Assembly (NCBI RefSeq): GCF_008727875.1 | Contig: NZ_VTWS01000012.1 | Coordinates: 1-64,000 of the forward strand | From: Larkinella humicola | GTDB taxonomy: Bacteria; Bacteroidota; Bacteroidia; Cytophagales; Spirosomataceae | Direction: 5' to 3' | Length of the DNA: 64,000 nt | Part shown: positions 9,438 through 17,220 of the stretch, one piece after another | How the letters are laid out: each line of letters opens with the position of its first letter | How positions within the stretch are numbered: position 1 is the first letter of the stretch | Translations under genes and position numbers: made by a program | Notes under the pieces: generated by a model | Database searches by the model: none | Seen by the model: only the letters and a program-made list of their open reading frames with translations | Told to the model about the DNA's origin: nothing

Positions 9438-9544
9438 ACCGGTCAATAAAAAGCTGGGCAACTTGTAGATACGATGTGTTTTCTTCGATAGGAAATTATA
9501 AATTCCTGACTGGTAAACTGTTAATCTATTTATTGATCGGTATG
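9435..9544. promoter_or_regulatory. Divergent promoter region with mirrored leaders
   Basis: The 104 bases between the two start codons carry near-identical sequence at both ends in opposite orientation. Read toward each ATG, the 13 bases before it are TTTATTGACCGGT (caspase-like gene, minus strand) and TTTATTGATCGGT (plus-strand gene), differing at one base. As the likely ribosome-contact region or an operator half-site, this could give matched control of the two genes. I cannot identify a convincing -33/-7 pair on either side. Confidence 0.6.
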
Positions 9545-10399
9545 AAAAAGCTGATTTGGGGAGGGATTTATCTAGTAATGATGACGCCGGTATATGCCCA
9601 GCGCATCGAACAGATCCGGGCTTCCGCATCGGGAGATACCATTCTGATCTCGTATGATCTGGTGGGAGGAGCACCCAACCAAGCCTACAAAATCCGCGCA
9701 TCCTGCTGGGATGGCATCGGAAAGACGGAGCTAAAGTCGATACAGGGACTTACCGTCGTTAAACCGGGCCGTGATCACCAGCTCAAGTGGCGGGTGCTGG
9801 ATGATATGGAAGTCGGGCTGGTGGGCGACTCGATTACGTTCACCCTGGCTGCGAGCGAATATACTCCGCCAATTGGTGGGTGGAATGATAAGACTCTGAC
9901 ACCTGAAGACCAGAAGGCATTTTTGATCATGGATTTAACCAGTCAGATCAATGCGTATTTAAATGAGGTGTATAATACTGCGAAAATATTCCGTGGGTAT
10001 TCCGATGGTGCCTTTACGGGCCAATCGGCACTCCGAAATCTGGATGAGCAGCGGAAACTATTGAATGCTGCTTACAACACGCTCCTGAAAAATCGCCGGA
10101 CGTTTGAATTAACGATTCAACGGCTATGGAGAGACGAGGCAAAAACCGCTGTTGCCGAGACGTTTTTTACAACTTTTTTGGATAAGATGCATCGTGAGCA
10201 TATACTCCCGTTAAATGATGATGTATTGCCCAAAATGTACGATTACAACACTTTTGGAAATAAATATTACAGAAATAAGCAGCTTTTAAAAAAAATTCAA
10301 ACTCGGGCGCAAGTCCTGACCGATCCGTTGTTAGCCCACGAGATTGAAACCGCCCGAAAAGACGCCTGGAATTTATATAGTGTTAGCCTAAAACAGTGA
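9542..10399 (+). CDS. Secreted companion protein with Fn3-like N-terminal domain
   Basis: About 285 residues from the ATG at 9542; an upstream in-frame ATG at 9476 is rejected because it would precede the signal peptide (MKKLIWGGIYLVMMTPVYAQ). Residues about 22-115 form a beta-sandwich like the unnamed domain before sulfatase-modifying-factor-like domains in many Bacteroidota proteins (G-D-T-I-L-I-S-Y-D-L near the start, then L-K-W-R-V-L-D-D). The rest is alpha-helical and Lys/Arg/Asn-rich with no recognised motif. Base composition is more A/T-rich than its neighbours. The divergent arrangement with the caspase-like gene suggests a functional pair, as substrate, inhibitor or scaffold; this is inference. 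Confidence 0.78.
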   Translation: MKKLIWGGIYLVMMTPVYAQRIEQIRASASGDTILISYDLVGGAPNQAYKIRASCWDGIGKTELKSIQGLTVVKPGRDHQLKWRVLDDMEVGLVGDSITFTLAASEYTPPIGGWNDKTLTPEDQKAFLIMDLTSQINAYLNEVYNTAKIFRGYSDGAFTGQSALRNLDEQRKLLNAAYNTLLKNRRTFELTIQRLWRDEAKTAVAETFFTTFLDKMHREHILPLNDDVLPKMYDYNTFGNKYYRNKQLLKKIQTRAQVLTDPLLAHEIETARKDAWNLYSVSLKQ

Positions 10400-10417
10400 A
10401 AACTCCGCAGGAAAGGC

Positions 10418-11044
10418 TCATTTTTCAACATATTTCTCCCCCGCCCGAACCGCAACCGGAAGGCTGTTTTCGGCTGGCGGCAGTGGACAGGCATACTCGT
10501 GGTTATAAGCGCAATAGGGATTGTAGGCTTCGTTGAAATCGATCACCAGGCGGTTCTCCTTCACGTCGTCGGGGCTGAAATCCAGGTAGCGTCCCCCGCC
10601 GTAGGTTTCCTTGCCACTCGTCTGGTCTTTGAAGAGAACCGACAGCGTGTTCTCGTGTTTGAGCACCAGCAAACGGCACAACTCGTCGTCGATCGTAAAA
10701 ACCGCATGGGCGTATTTCTCGTAGACTTCCTCGCTGCCGTCGGTCAGGGGAACCACCAGCTTCTTTTTGTCGGCAAAAGGCTCCAGTCGGGCCGCAACGC
10801 GGTAGGCCGGATCGGGGTTGAAATAGACCAGACTTTTGAATTTGGTTTTATCGGTAAATGGCGACTCGCTGCTCGTTCGGAAGAATTCTTCTTTGTCTTT
10901 CCGCTTCTGGAGCACTTCCAGACGATAGGATTCCGGGTTGGTCACCGCCGGGGTATCGGTATTCCCGGAGTCGAAAAAAGAATAGTAGATGATCGCCAGC
11001 ACAATCAGAAACAGACCCACCAGCAAAAAACGATTCCGAGGCAT
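10418..11044 (-). CDS. DUF1684 family protein
   Basis: A 208-residue protein with one N-terminal membrane helix (about 6-23), probably an uncleaved anchor placing the rest in the periplasm. The DUF1684 signature is clear in the C-terminal half: DFNEAYNPYCAYN followed by CPLPPAEN and then a VRAGEK ending, plus a GGGRYLDF turn earlier. Family members are widespread in Bacteroidota and Actinobacteria and have no firmly established function. It converges on the caspase-companion gene with a 18-base gap. No operon partner is evident. Confidence 0.9.
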   Translation of the reverse strand: MPRNRFLLVGLFLIVLAIIYYSFFDSGNTDTPAVTNPESYRLEVLQKRKDKEEFFRTSSESPFTDKTKFKSLVYFNPDPAYRVAARLEPFADKKKLVVPLTDGSEEVYEKYAHAVFTIDDELCRLLVLKHENTLSVLFKDQTSGKETYGGGRYLDFSPDDVKENRLVIDFNEAYNPYCAYNHEYACPLPPAENSLPVAVRAGEKYVEK

Positions 11045-11202
11045 AACAGGATGGTTTTGAGCCGTGAAATTACAGATTCAGAACGGGTTTTTGCAGGATA
11101 ATTGCATTCGTTTTCCGGCTTCGTGTGCCGGTTGGTGTCATTTTTGTGCAAAAACAGGTCGCCCGGACCGGAAAATACCGCGCAGGACGGGTACTTTTGT
11201 GG

Positions 11203-11234
11203 TTTTGCTCAAAAGGCTTGTTTTGTTAAATTTT
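11203..11234 (+). promoter_or_regulatory. Putative promoter of the cupin gene
   Basis: TTTTG at 11203-11207, a 19-base spacer, then TAAATTTT at 11227-11234 (7 of 8 to TAnnTTTG when the final G is relaxed). It lies 53 bases before the ATG at 11287, in an A/T-rich part of an otherwise gene-free 242-base gap. Confidence 0.4.
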
Positions 11235-11286
11235 TGCCAAATTTCTCAGTAGTTTACCGCCCAATTGACGCGGGTAAAGGCAAAGT

Positions 11287-11646
11287 ATGGCTCAACTTTT
11301 AGTTTTAGATACGTTTGAATCCGATTCCGGAAATCTGACCGTGATTGAAAAAATTATGCCGGGATCGATCAAACGCGTTTTTTACATCTACGAAACCGAA
11401 GAAACGCTGCGGATCGGACAGCGGTATCACCGGGCCTGGCACGCCATTCTGTGCCTGAATGGGAGCTGCCGGATGCAGGCCCGGAGCGGGGCGCAATCAA
11501 CGGATTTTGTGCTGGATGATCCCCGGAAATGCCTGCTCCTGGAGCCGGGAGACTGGCATCAGATTGAGGAGCTGACGAGCGGTGCTTTCCTGCTGGTGCT
11601 TTCCAATGAATATGACGACCCCGCCGACTTTGACACCGCTATCTGA
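11287..11646 (+). CDS. Single-domain cupin, WxcM/FdtA-like
   Basis: A 119-residue single-domain cupin resembling the WxcM C-terminal/FdtA family, whose studied members act on dTDP-4-keto-6-deoxyhexoses. Visible are the start V-L-D-T-F-E-S-D, the strand KRVFYIYETEE, the segment R-I-G-Q-R-Y-H-R-A-W-H (where ketoisomerases often have HxHK-type residues), and the Pro/Gly turn LEPGDWHQIEEL with a likely ligand-facing His. No dTDP-sugar genes are nearby and a riboflavin synthase gene follows, so a ketoisomerase role is not supported by context. I place it in the fold with confidence, not in the reaction. Confidence 0.8.
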   Translation: MAQLLVLDTFESDSGNLTVIEKIMPGSIKRVFYIYETEETLRIGQRYHRAWHAILCLNGSCRMQARSGAQSTDFVLDDPRKCLLLEPGDWHQIEELTSGAFLLVLSNEYDDPADFDTAI

Positions 11647-11712
11647 AAAGGAATTCTTCTCCTCTACATCCTGTTAGTCGTATTGACGGCATTATCCAAG
11701 ATTAAGCGTACT

Positions 11713-12318
11713 ATGTTCACCGGAATCATTGAAGCGACCGGCGAGGTGACCGACATCACCGCCGAGGGGACCAACCTCACCTTCCATCTGCAATCCCGAA
11801 TTGCCCCCGAATTAAAAGTTGACCAGAGTTTGAGCCACAACGGCGTTTGCCTGACGGTGACATCGGTGAATGGTAAGGCGTATACCGTTACGGCGGTGGA
11901 AGAAACGCTAAAGAAAACCAATCTCGGTCAGGTCAAAACCGGCGACCGGGTCAATCTGGAGCGTTGTATGCCTGCCAACGGCCGGTTCGACGGCCACATT
12001 GTTCAGGGCCACGTCGACCAGACGGGGGTTGTTACCGGCATTGCCGACCAGAACGGAAGCTGGCTGTTCGATTTTCAATACCGCCTGACGGCCAACGACC
12101 CCAAAGAGAACAATATTACCGTTGAAAAAGGCTCGATTTGTATCAATGGTGTGAGTTTGACCGTTTTTAATTCGGGACCGGATTCGTTTCGGGTCGCCAT
12201 CATTCCCTACACCTACGAGCACACGACCTTTCGCGACCTCAAGGTGGGCGATGTGGTCAATCTGGAGTTCGATGTGGTAGGGAAATACATAAAAAAAATG
12301 CTGGGCCTGTATCAATAA
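11713..12318 (+). CDS. ribE: Riboflavin synthase (alpha chain)
   Basis: Catalyses dismutation of two 6,7-dimethyl-8-ribityllumazine molecules to riboflavin, the last step of the pathway. About 201 residues with two internally similar lumazine-binding beta barrels. The first begins MFTGIIEATGEV and holds the S-H-N-G-V-C-L-T-V motif; the second holds the matching ICINGVSLTV and ends with an MLGLY-type tail. The ATG at 11713 gives the canonical MFTGI start; an ATG ten codons upstream is rejected. No FMN riboswitch is seen upstream, and no other rib gene is in the window. Confidence 0.97.
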   Translation: MFTGIIEATGEVTDITAEGTNLTFHLQSRIAPELKVDQSLSHNGVCLTVTSVNGKAYTVTAVEETLKKTNLGQVKTGDRVNLERCMPANGRFDGHIVQGHVDQTGVVTGIADQNGSWLFDFQYRLTANDPKENNITVEKGSICINGVSLTVFNSGPDSFRVAIIPYTYEHTTFRDLKVGDVVNLEFDVVGKYIKKMLGLYQ

Positions 12319-12338
12319 CCGCCCGGCAAACCGCTAAT

Positions 12339-12369
12339 ATTGTGGTTTAACCCAGCGTTCATACCTTGA
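12339..12369 (+). promoter_or_regulatory. Putative promoter of the PASTA gene
   Basis: ATTG at 12339-12342, a 19-base spacer, then TACCTTGA at 12362-12369. The -7 element ends only four bases before the ATG at 12374, so a transcript from here would have almost no leader. Confidence 0.4.
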
Positions 12370-12373
12370 TTTC

Positions 12374-13162
12374 ATGACGAAAATCAGCACCCGTTCGACG
12401 ACCGACCTGCTTACCCACGCGGGTATTATGCTGGGATTGGTAGCCGTTCTGTTTTTAGGCTTTTTCTTCCTGTATCTCCCGTTTACCACCCACCACGGTC
12501 AGACGATCACGGTTCCGGATCTGAGCCGGATGAATACGTCGGAACTGGAGGATTTTTTAAGCGACCACGACCTGCGGTTTGAAGTGGAGGATTCTGCCTA
12601 CGTGGCCGGTGCCGAGCCGCTGACGGTGGTTTCGCAGTATCCCAAACCCGGTTTCAAAGTCAAAGAAGGGCGCAAAATCTACATTACCATCACGACCGAA
12701 AATCCGCCCATGATTCCCATGCCCAAGCTCGTGGATCAGACGTACGTCAGCGCGCAATATGCGCTGTCCAGCAACGGGTTACAGATGGGTAAACTGAAAT
12801 ACGTTCCCGATTTGGCGCAGGGTACGGTTTTGCAGCAACTCTACGAAGGAAAGGAAATCCTGCCGGGTACGCGGATTGCCAAAGGATCAAAAATCGACAT
12901 TGTGGTGGGCGACGGCCTGGGCAATACTATGTTTGCCGTTCCGGACGTTGTAGGTAAACCACGCGACGAAGCCGAAATGCTGATCCGGGGTTCTAATTTG
13001 CAGGTTGGCACGATTCTTCCTGTAGAAGATCCTGAAAAAGAAGTCGGCACGGTGGTCCGGCAAAACCCGGCTGCCCGACCCGGGGCGACCATTCGCGTGG
13101 GCGATGTGATTGACCTCTGGGTGGTTGGTCCGGTCGAAAATGATGATACGCAGGAAGAATGA
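12374..13162 (+). CDS. Membrane-anchored PASTA-repeat protein
   Basis: A 262-residue protein with a short cytoplasmic N-terminus, one membrane helix (about 16-38) and three PASTA domains outside the membrane (about 42-110, 111-182 and 184-252), each with the V-P-D-L or V-P-D-V start and a Q-x-P-x-P-G-x-x-V or equivalent turn. PASTA domains bind peptidoglycan fragments in penicillin-binding proteins and Ser/Thr kinases; here no kinase or transpeptidase domain is attached, as in other Bacteroidota stand-alone versions. The last 4 bases overlap the next gene (ATGA), indicating coupled translation with a T9SS cargo protein. Confidence 0.92.
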   Translation: MTKISTRSTTDLLTHAGIMLGLVAVLFLGFFFLYLPFTTHHGQTITVPDLSRMNTSELEDFLSDHDLRFEVEDSAYVAGAEPLTVVSQYPKPGFKVKEGRKIYITITTENPPMIPMPKLVDQTYVSAQYALSSNGLQMGKLKYVPDLAQGTVLQQLYEGKEILPGTRIAKGSKIDIVVGDGLGNTMFAVPDVVGKPRDEAEMLIRGSNLQVGTILPVEDPEKEVGTVVRQNPAARPGATIRVGDVIDLWVVGPVENDDTQEE

Positions 13163-15069
13163 AGCACCCTATAGCAAGCAACAGACGGGTTTTTTGTCAT
13201 CCATCGGCTGTTGCCGGCTGGTTACGGTTGGTTAGTCATGCATGTAGCCCGACGGTTCTCTATAGTCTGGTTCTCGCGGCTTTTGTCTGGCTGCCGACCG
13301 CTTCTGCGCAGATTCGGGTTGTCCCGATGGAATCCTTTCCGAACGAACTGACACTCCCTAAACCGGCAACCGCCGGAGCCCGGATTCAGGCGCTGAAACT
13401 GCCCTTTTTCGACGATTTTGCAACGGCGGTCGACCGGCCTAACGCGGTTTTGTGGCAACCCAGCAACGTCTACATCAACAACACGCTCCCCATCAACCAT
13501 CCTTCGCTGAACGTTGCCACGTTTGACGGACTGAAAGCCAATGGAACGCCCTACGATTTTCTGGATCAGGACGCGAATGGGCCAACCGATACGCTCACGG
13601 CTAACCCGATCAATCTGGCAGGAATGTCGGCAGCGGATGCCATTTTCCTGAGTTTTTACTGGCAGCGCAAAGGGCTGGGCGAACTGCCCGATGCCGAGGA
13701 TTCGCTGCGGCTCCAGTTTCTGAACAATGCCGGAACCTGGGAAACCGTCTGGAAACAGGAAGGGGATACGGCCAACAATAATTTTACGCAATCGTTCGTC
13801 GCCGTCAACCAGGCCCGGTTTCTGCATGCATCCTTTCAGTTCCGGTTTGAGGCCTTTGGCCGGACGTCGGGCGCGTTCGATAGCTGGCATCTCGACTACA
13901 TTTATATGGACAAAGGCCGGTCGGCTACCAATCTGTATATCAAAGACATTGCGACCCGGCAACCGGTTTCGTCGTTTTTGAAACGGTATTCGGCCATGCC
14001 GATGAAGCAATACCGGCTGAACCCCGTGGGTGAAACCGCCGATACGATCCGAACGGACATAGTCAATCTGTTCAACAACTTCAACTTCACAACGTACCGC
14101 GCGGTTGTGAAAGACCAGCTAAGCGGTACGGTTTTTCAGCAGTACCAGTCTCCCTCAGAAGGAATTGCGTCGCTGAGTTCGCAGCCCAAAACCATGAAAC
14201 CGCAACCACTGCCCGCCGGTTTTACGGCCGAAAAAGCGTGGTTGCAAACCCAGTTTGCGGTTCAGACCACCGATACGATTCCCGGCGTCAACCTCCGCCG
14301 AAACGACACGATCGCGTCGGTAACGGTTTTGGATAACTACTATGCCTACGACGACGGTACCGCCGAAGCCGCGATTCAGAATACGCAACGGCAAGGGCGG
14401 GTGGCCATGCGGTTTTTGCTGAACAAACCGGATGCGGTGTCGGCCCTTCAGATCTGTTTCGCACCGGTGAAAACGAACCTGACCGGGCAGGTAGCGGTTT
14501 TTAGCCTGTATGCCGATGACCGGGGAAGACCGGGTCGGGTGCTGTATCAGAAGGCTGCCGTCATCAGTTACGCCAATTCCAGGAGCGGTTTCGTTGAAAT
14601 TCCGCTCGAGTATGGCGTGGCCGTTACCGACACCTTTTACGTCGGCTGGACGCAGGTGAGTGAAGACTATATTGTAGCCATCGGTTTCGATAAAAACAGC
14701 CCGTTCGGCAATCAGGTTTTTGAAGGCCGGGGTTCGTCCTGGGACCCCAACAATCCGGGCGGAGTGCCAATGATCCGGCCCGTGATGGGAACCGGAAAAG
14801 ATGCTCCCATCACCGGAATTGAGGATGACGCGGAAGCTGCAGCCCAACTGCTGGTGTTTCCGAATCCCAGTTCCGGTATTTTGATCTGGAAGAATCCGGC
14901 GATTCGGCAGATTGAAATTCTCGATCTGAACGGTCGGCTGTTGGTCGATGCCCGTCCGGCGGTTGGACAAAATCAGTTAAACGTCAGTCAGTTAGCGGAC
15001 GGTTTTTACTTGGTTCGGCTGTCAGACGGTAAAAAGACCGTGGTTCAGAAATTAATTATCCGAAAGTAA
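13159..15069 (+). CDS. Large T9SS-secreted protein, unknown function
   Basis: A 636-residue protein with a hydrophobic signal segment at about 33-50 ending TASAQ, preceded by an unusually long polar N-region; the true start may be downstream at a non-ATG codon. Residues about 75-250 contain a segment like MAM/concanavalin folds in other Bacteroidota secreted proteins (LPFFDDFAT, DSWHLDYIYMDKG). Two further beta-rich modules follow. The last 80 or so residues are a type A Por secretion sorting domain (LLVFPNPSSGILIW ... GFYLVRLSDG ... KLIIRK), so export by type IX secretion is well supported. It overlaps the PASTA gene by 4 bases. Confidence 0.88.
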   Translation: MKHPIASNRRVFCHPSAVAGWLRLVSHACSPTVLYSLVLAAFVWLPTASAQIRVVPMESFPNELTLPKPATAGARIQALKLPFFDDFATAVDRPNAVLWQPSNVYINNTLPINHPSLNVATFDGLKANGTPYDFLDQDANGPTDTLTANPINLAGMSAADAIFLSFYWQRKGLGELPDAEDSLRLQFLNNAGTWETVWKQEGDTANNNFTQSFVAVNQARFLHASFQFRFEAFGRTSGAFDSWHLDYIYMDKGRSATNLYIKDIATRQPVSSFLKRYSAMPMKQYRLNPVGETADTIRTDIVNLFNNFNFTTYRAVVKDQLSGTVFQQYQSPSEGIASLSSQPKTMKPQPLPAGFTAEKAWLQTQFAVQTTDTIPGVNLRRNDTIASVTVLDNYYAYDDGTAEAAIQNTQRQGRVAMRFLLNKPDAVSALQICFAPVKTNLTGQVAVFSLYADDRGRPGRVLYQKAAVISYANSRSGFVEIPLEYGVAVTDTFYVGWTQVSEDYIVAIGFDKNSPFGNQVFEGRGSSWDPNNPGGVPMIRPVMGTGKDAPITGIEDDAEAAAQLLVFPNPSSGILIWKNPAIRQIEILDLNGRLLVDARPAVGQNQLNVSQLADGFYLVRLSDGKKTVVQKLIIRK

Positions 15070-15072
15070 CCC

Positions 15073-15080
15073 TACTTTTG
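15073..15080 (+). promoter_or_regulatory. Putative -7 element of the rhodanese gene
   Basis: TACTTTTG is a perfect match to TAnnTTTG, starting three bases after the T9SS gene stop codon and ending 31 bases before the rhodanese ATG. No convincing TTTG lies at the expected upstream spacing. Confidence 0.35.
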
Positions 15081-15111
15081 CCTTTCTGATAAATGACAAA
15101 ACACGATTGAC

Positions 15112-15420
15112 ATGGACATTACCGCACAGGAACTCAAGGAACGGTTAGACAAAGGCGAGAAAATCAACCTGATCGACGTTCGCGAAGAATACGAATTTGA
15201 CGAAGATAATCTGGGGGGAGAGCTGTATCCACTCGGCAGTCTTCCCAGCCAGATCGATGACCTGGAAGATCTGCAAGACGAAGAAGTCATTATTTACTGC
15301 CGGTCGGGAGCCCGCAGCGGTCGCGCGCAGCAATTCCTGGAGCAGAACGGTTTTTCCAACGTCCGCAACCTGATCGGCGGCATTCTGGCGTACCGGGAAA
15401 ATGAGCGGAAAGCGCAGTGA
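15112..15420 (+). CDS. Single-domain rhodanese-like protein
   Basis: A 102-residue cytoplasmic protein made of one rhodanese domain. It starts MDITAQELKERL, has the substrate-binding LIDVREEYEFDE segment (CDC25-like acidic loop), and the active-site loop IIYCRSGARSGRA with catalytic Cys63 held in a six-residue loop typical of sulfurtransferases of the GlpE/PspE type. It probably transfers sulfane sulfur or acts as a persulfide carrier; the acceptor is unknown. No Fe-S or thiamine genes are adjacent. Its transcript runs into a long hairpin shared with the convergent miaA gene. Confidence 0.9.
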   Translation: MDITAQELKERLDKGEKINLIDVREEYEFDEDNLGGELYPLGSLPSQIDDLEDLQDEEVIIYCRSGARSGRAQQFLEQNGFSNVRNLIGGILAYRENERKAQ

Positions 15421-15430
15421 TAGTTTGAGC

Positions 15431-15532
15431 AATATCGAATAATGAATATTGAATAACGAATATCGAAATAGGGGCTTTCGATTCTCTTTTCCTGCTTCGC
15501 TATTCGTCATTCAATATTCATTATTCGATATT
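15431..15532. repeat. Word-type hairpin, family A, between rhodanese and miaA genes
   Basis: Two 32-base arms (15431-15462 and 15501-15532) pair at 31 of 32 positions around a 38-base loop. Each arm is a degenerate tandem array of an 8-10 base word like GAATAnCGAATA. The structure is placed as a bidirectional terminator between convergent genes, but the right arm also encodes the last residues and stop codon (15507-15509) of miaA. Related sequence recurs at 22755-22866 and inside mutA. Confidence 0.85.
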
Positions 15533-16433
15533 CAATAACCTTCAAGATTTCTTCTTCCTCCTCCGCTCCAAACCACTGATAATTTCCCTGATGGCGGAAC
15601 CACGTCAACTGGCGTTTGGCATAGCGCCGGGAGTTGCGTTTCAGCAGACGCACCAGTTCGGTCATATCATAATCTCCATCCAAATACCCGAAAACTTCCT
15701 TATAACCAACGGTTTGCAAAGCGGTGGAATGCCGGTAGGGCAGGAGGGAGCGTACTTCTTCGATTAAACCGCTGGCAAGCATGGCATCCATCCGGCGGTC
15801 GATGCGGTCGTAAAGTTCCGCCCGCGGACGATCCAGGGCGATGAAGACCATTTGAAACGGGCGGGGCGACAACGGACCCGTAACTTCCTGTTTTCGAAAA
15901 GACGAATACGGTTTTCCTGAACTCAGGCAGACCTCCAGCGCCCGGATCACGCGCTGCGAATTTTGCAGATCAGCGGTTTCGGCATACGTTGGGTCCAGCA
16001 GCCGGAGTTGTTCCCTTAATGGCTCCAGTCCTTCAGTTTCGAGCCGGTTCATGAGTTCGGCACGCAGGGCCGGATCGGCTTGCGGAACATCATCAAGGCC
16101 AAAGCAGACCGCGTTGATGTACAGCCCCGTCCCGCCCGACAAAATCACGACGTCCTTTGTCTGAAACAGTTCATCCAGCACCGCCAGGGCTTCCCGCTCG
16201 TATTGCCCGGCACTCACCGGATTCAGAATGCTGTGGGAATCAACGAAATGATGCCGGACGCCCTGCATTTCCCCGGTGGTTGGTTTGGCAGTTCCGATGG
16301 TAAGTTCCTGGTACAACTGCCGCGAATCCGCCGAGACGACGTCGGTTTGCAACACCTTCGCCAACCGGACGCACAGGCTGGTTTTTCCAACGGCGGTGGG
16401 GCCGGCAACGACAATCAATAATTTATTCGTCAT
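15507..16433 (-). CDS. miaA: tRNA dimethylallyltransferase MiaA
   Basis: Adds a dimethylallyl group to N6 of A37 in tRNAs reading UNN codons. About 308 residues, the usual length. The P-loop AGPTAVGKTS lies at about 8-17, then the DSRQLYQELTIGTAKP segment that binds substrate, the LSGGTGLYINAV motif near 95-110, and a C-terminal helix with SRRYAKRQLTWFRHQ. The ATG at 16433 is chosen because it directly precedes the P-loop strand. The last nine or so residues (IEYRIMNIE) come from an arm of the intergenic hairpin, so the original C-terminus was probably replaced or extended. Confidence 0.96.
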   Translation of the reverse strand: MTNKLLIVVAGPTAVGKTSLCVRLAKVLQTDVVSADSRQLYQELTIGTAKPTTGEMQGVRHHFVDSHSILNPVSAGQYEREALAVLDELFQTKDVVILSGGTGLYINAVCFGLDDVPQADPALRAELMNRLETEGLEPLREQLRLLDPTYAETADLQNSQRVIRALEVCLSSGKPYSSFRKQEVTGPLSPRPFQMVFIALDRPRAELYDRIDRRMDAMLASGLIEEVRSLLPYRHSTALQTVGYKEVFGYLDGDYDMTELVRLLKRNSRRYAKRQLTWFRHQGNYQWFGAEEEEEILKVIEYRIMNIE

Positions 16434-16484
16434 GGAGTAGAAACCAATTCCCTTTTTTAGCGTCTTAAAGGAAAGCAGGCCCTG

Positions 16485-16515
16485 TTTGGTAGAACTGCAA
16501 AAGTCTGTACCTTTC
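16485..16515 (+). promoter_or_regulatory. Promoter of the DUF4230 gene
   Basis: TTTG at 16485-16488, exactly 19 bases, then TACCTTTC at 16508-16515, a close match to the Bacteroidota consensus (TTTG, TAnnTTTG). It lies 20 bases before the ATG at 16536 and is divergent from miaA. Confidence 0.55.
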
Positions 16516-16535
16516 GTCAACTATCCAACTCTTCT

Positions 16536-17219
16536 ATGGAGTCTTCGAATACGTTATTCATTCTCATTACGCTGCTGTTGGGCGGTTTTGGCGGTGTTGC
16601 GATCTCCAACTGGTGGCGCAAAAAAAAGGCGAATCCGATCACCGACGTTCGCAAGGAGTCCACGATTTTGCTGGACCGGATCGAGAAAGTCTTTAAGGTG
16701 GTGATGGCCGAAGGGTATTTTACGGAAATTCTGAGTTATCAGGACGATAAAAAGTTTCTGTATTTCATCAATGACCCCAAAAAAGCGTTAATCATTGCGA
16801 AGGCCAAAGTGCTGGTTGGATTTGACTTTGCGAAGATCCGGTTTCGGCAGCCGGAGTCGGGCGAGAAAAAGCTCATCATCGAATCGTTTCCCGAACCGCA
16901 GGTGCTGTCCATCGATACCGACTATAAATTTTACGACATCGATCCGGGCTATCTGAATCACTTCCGGAGCGAGGATTACACCCGGCTGCTCGACGAATCC
17001 AAACAAACGATGCTCGACCGCGCGATGGAGAGCGATTTACCCCGGATTGCCAACAACCAGATTCAGTTTATGATGTACCAGTTGGCCGAAACGATGGGCT
17101 GGCAGCTCGAATTACCCGAAGCAGAACAGCGCAAACTGACCGAATTGACACAGCAATACGACCAACTGAAAGCCGAACCCAAGGCGTTGCCGGGGGATAT
17201 TCTGGATGAAGAAAACTAG
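16536..17219 (+). CDS. DUF4230 membrane-anchored protein
   Basis: A 227-residue protein with an N-terminal membrane helix (about 7-24) and a stop-transfer cluster WWRKKKAN. The rest matches the DUF4230 pattern: I-E-K-V-F-K-V-V-M-A-E-G-Y-F-T-E near 50, the K-K-A-L-I-I-A-K-A-K-V-L-V-G-F-D strand near 85, and a helical C-terminus with QTMLDRAMESDLP. No enzymatic function is established for the family. The stop codon is one base from the preferred start of the secreted aminopeptidase gene, so the two are probably co-transcribed. Confidence 0.9.
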   Translation: MESSNTLFILITLLLGGFGGVAISNWWRKKKANPITDVRKESTILLDRIEKVFKVVMAEGYFTEILSYQDDKKFLYFINDPKKALIIAKAKVLVGFDFAKIRFRQPESGEKKLIIESFPEPQVLSIDTDYKFYDIDPGYLNHFRSEDYTRLLDESKQTMLDRAMESDLPRIANNQIQFMMYQLAETMGWQLELPEAEQRKLTELTQQYDQLKAEPKALPGDILDEEN

Positions 17220-17220
17220 T

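Noticed and set aside
11287-11646. Assigning the cupin as a dTDP-sugar ketoisomerase
   Set aside because: The fold fits but no nucleotide-sugar genes are nearby and the active-site residues are not clearly those of FdtA.
11647-11712. FMN riboswitch before riboflavin synthase
   Set aside because: The gap from the preceding stop to the start is too short for the FMN aptamer and its conserved segments are absent.
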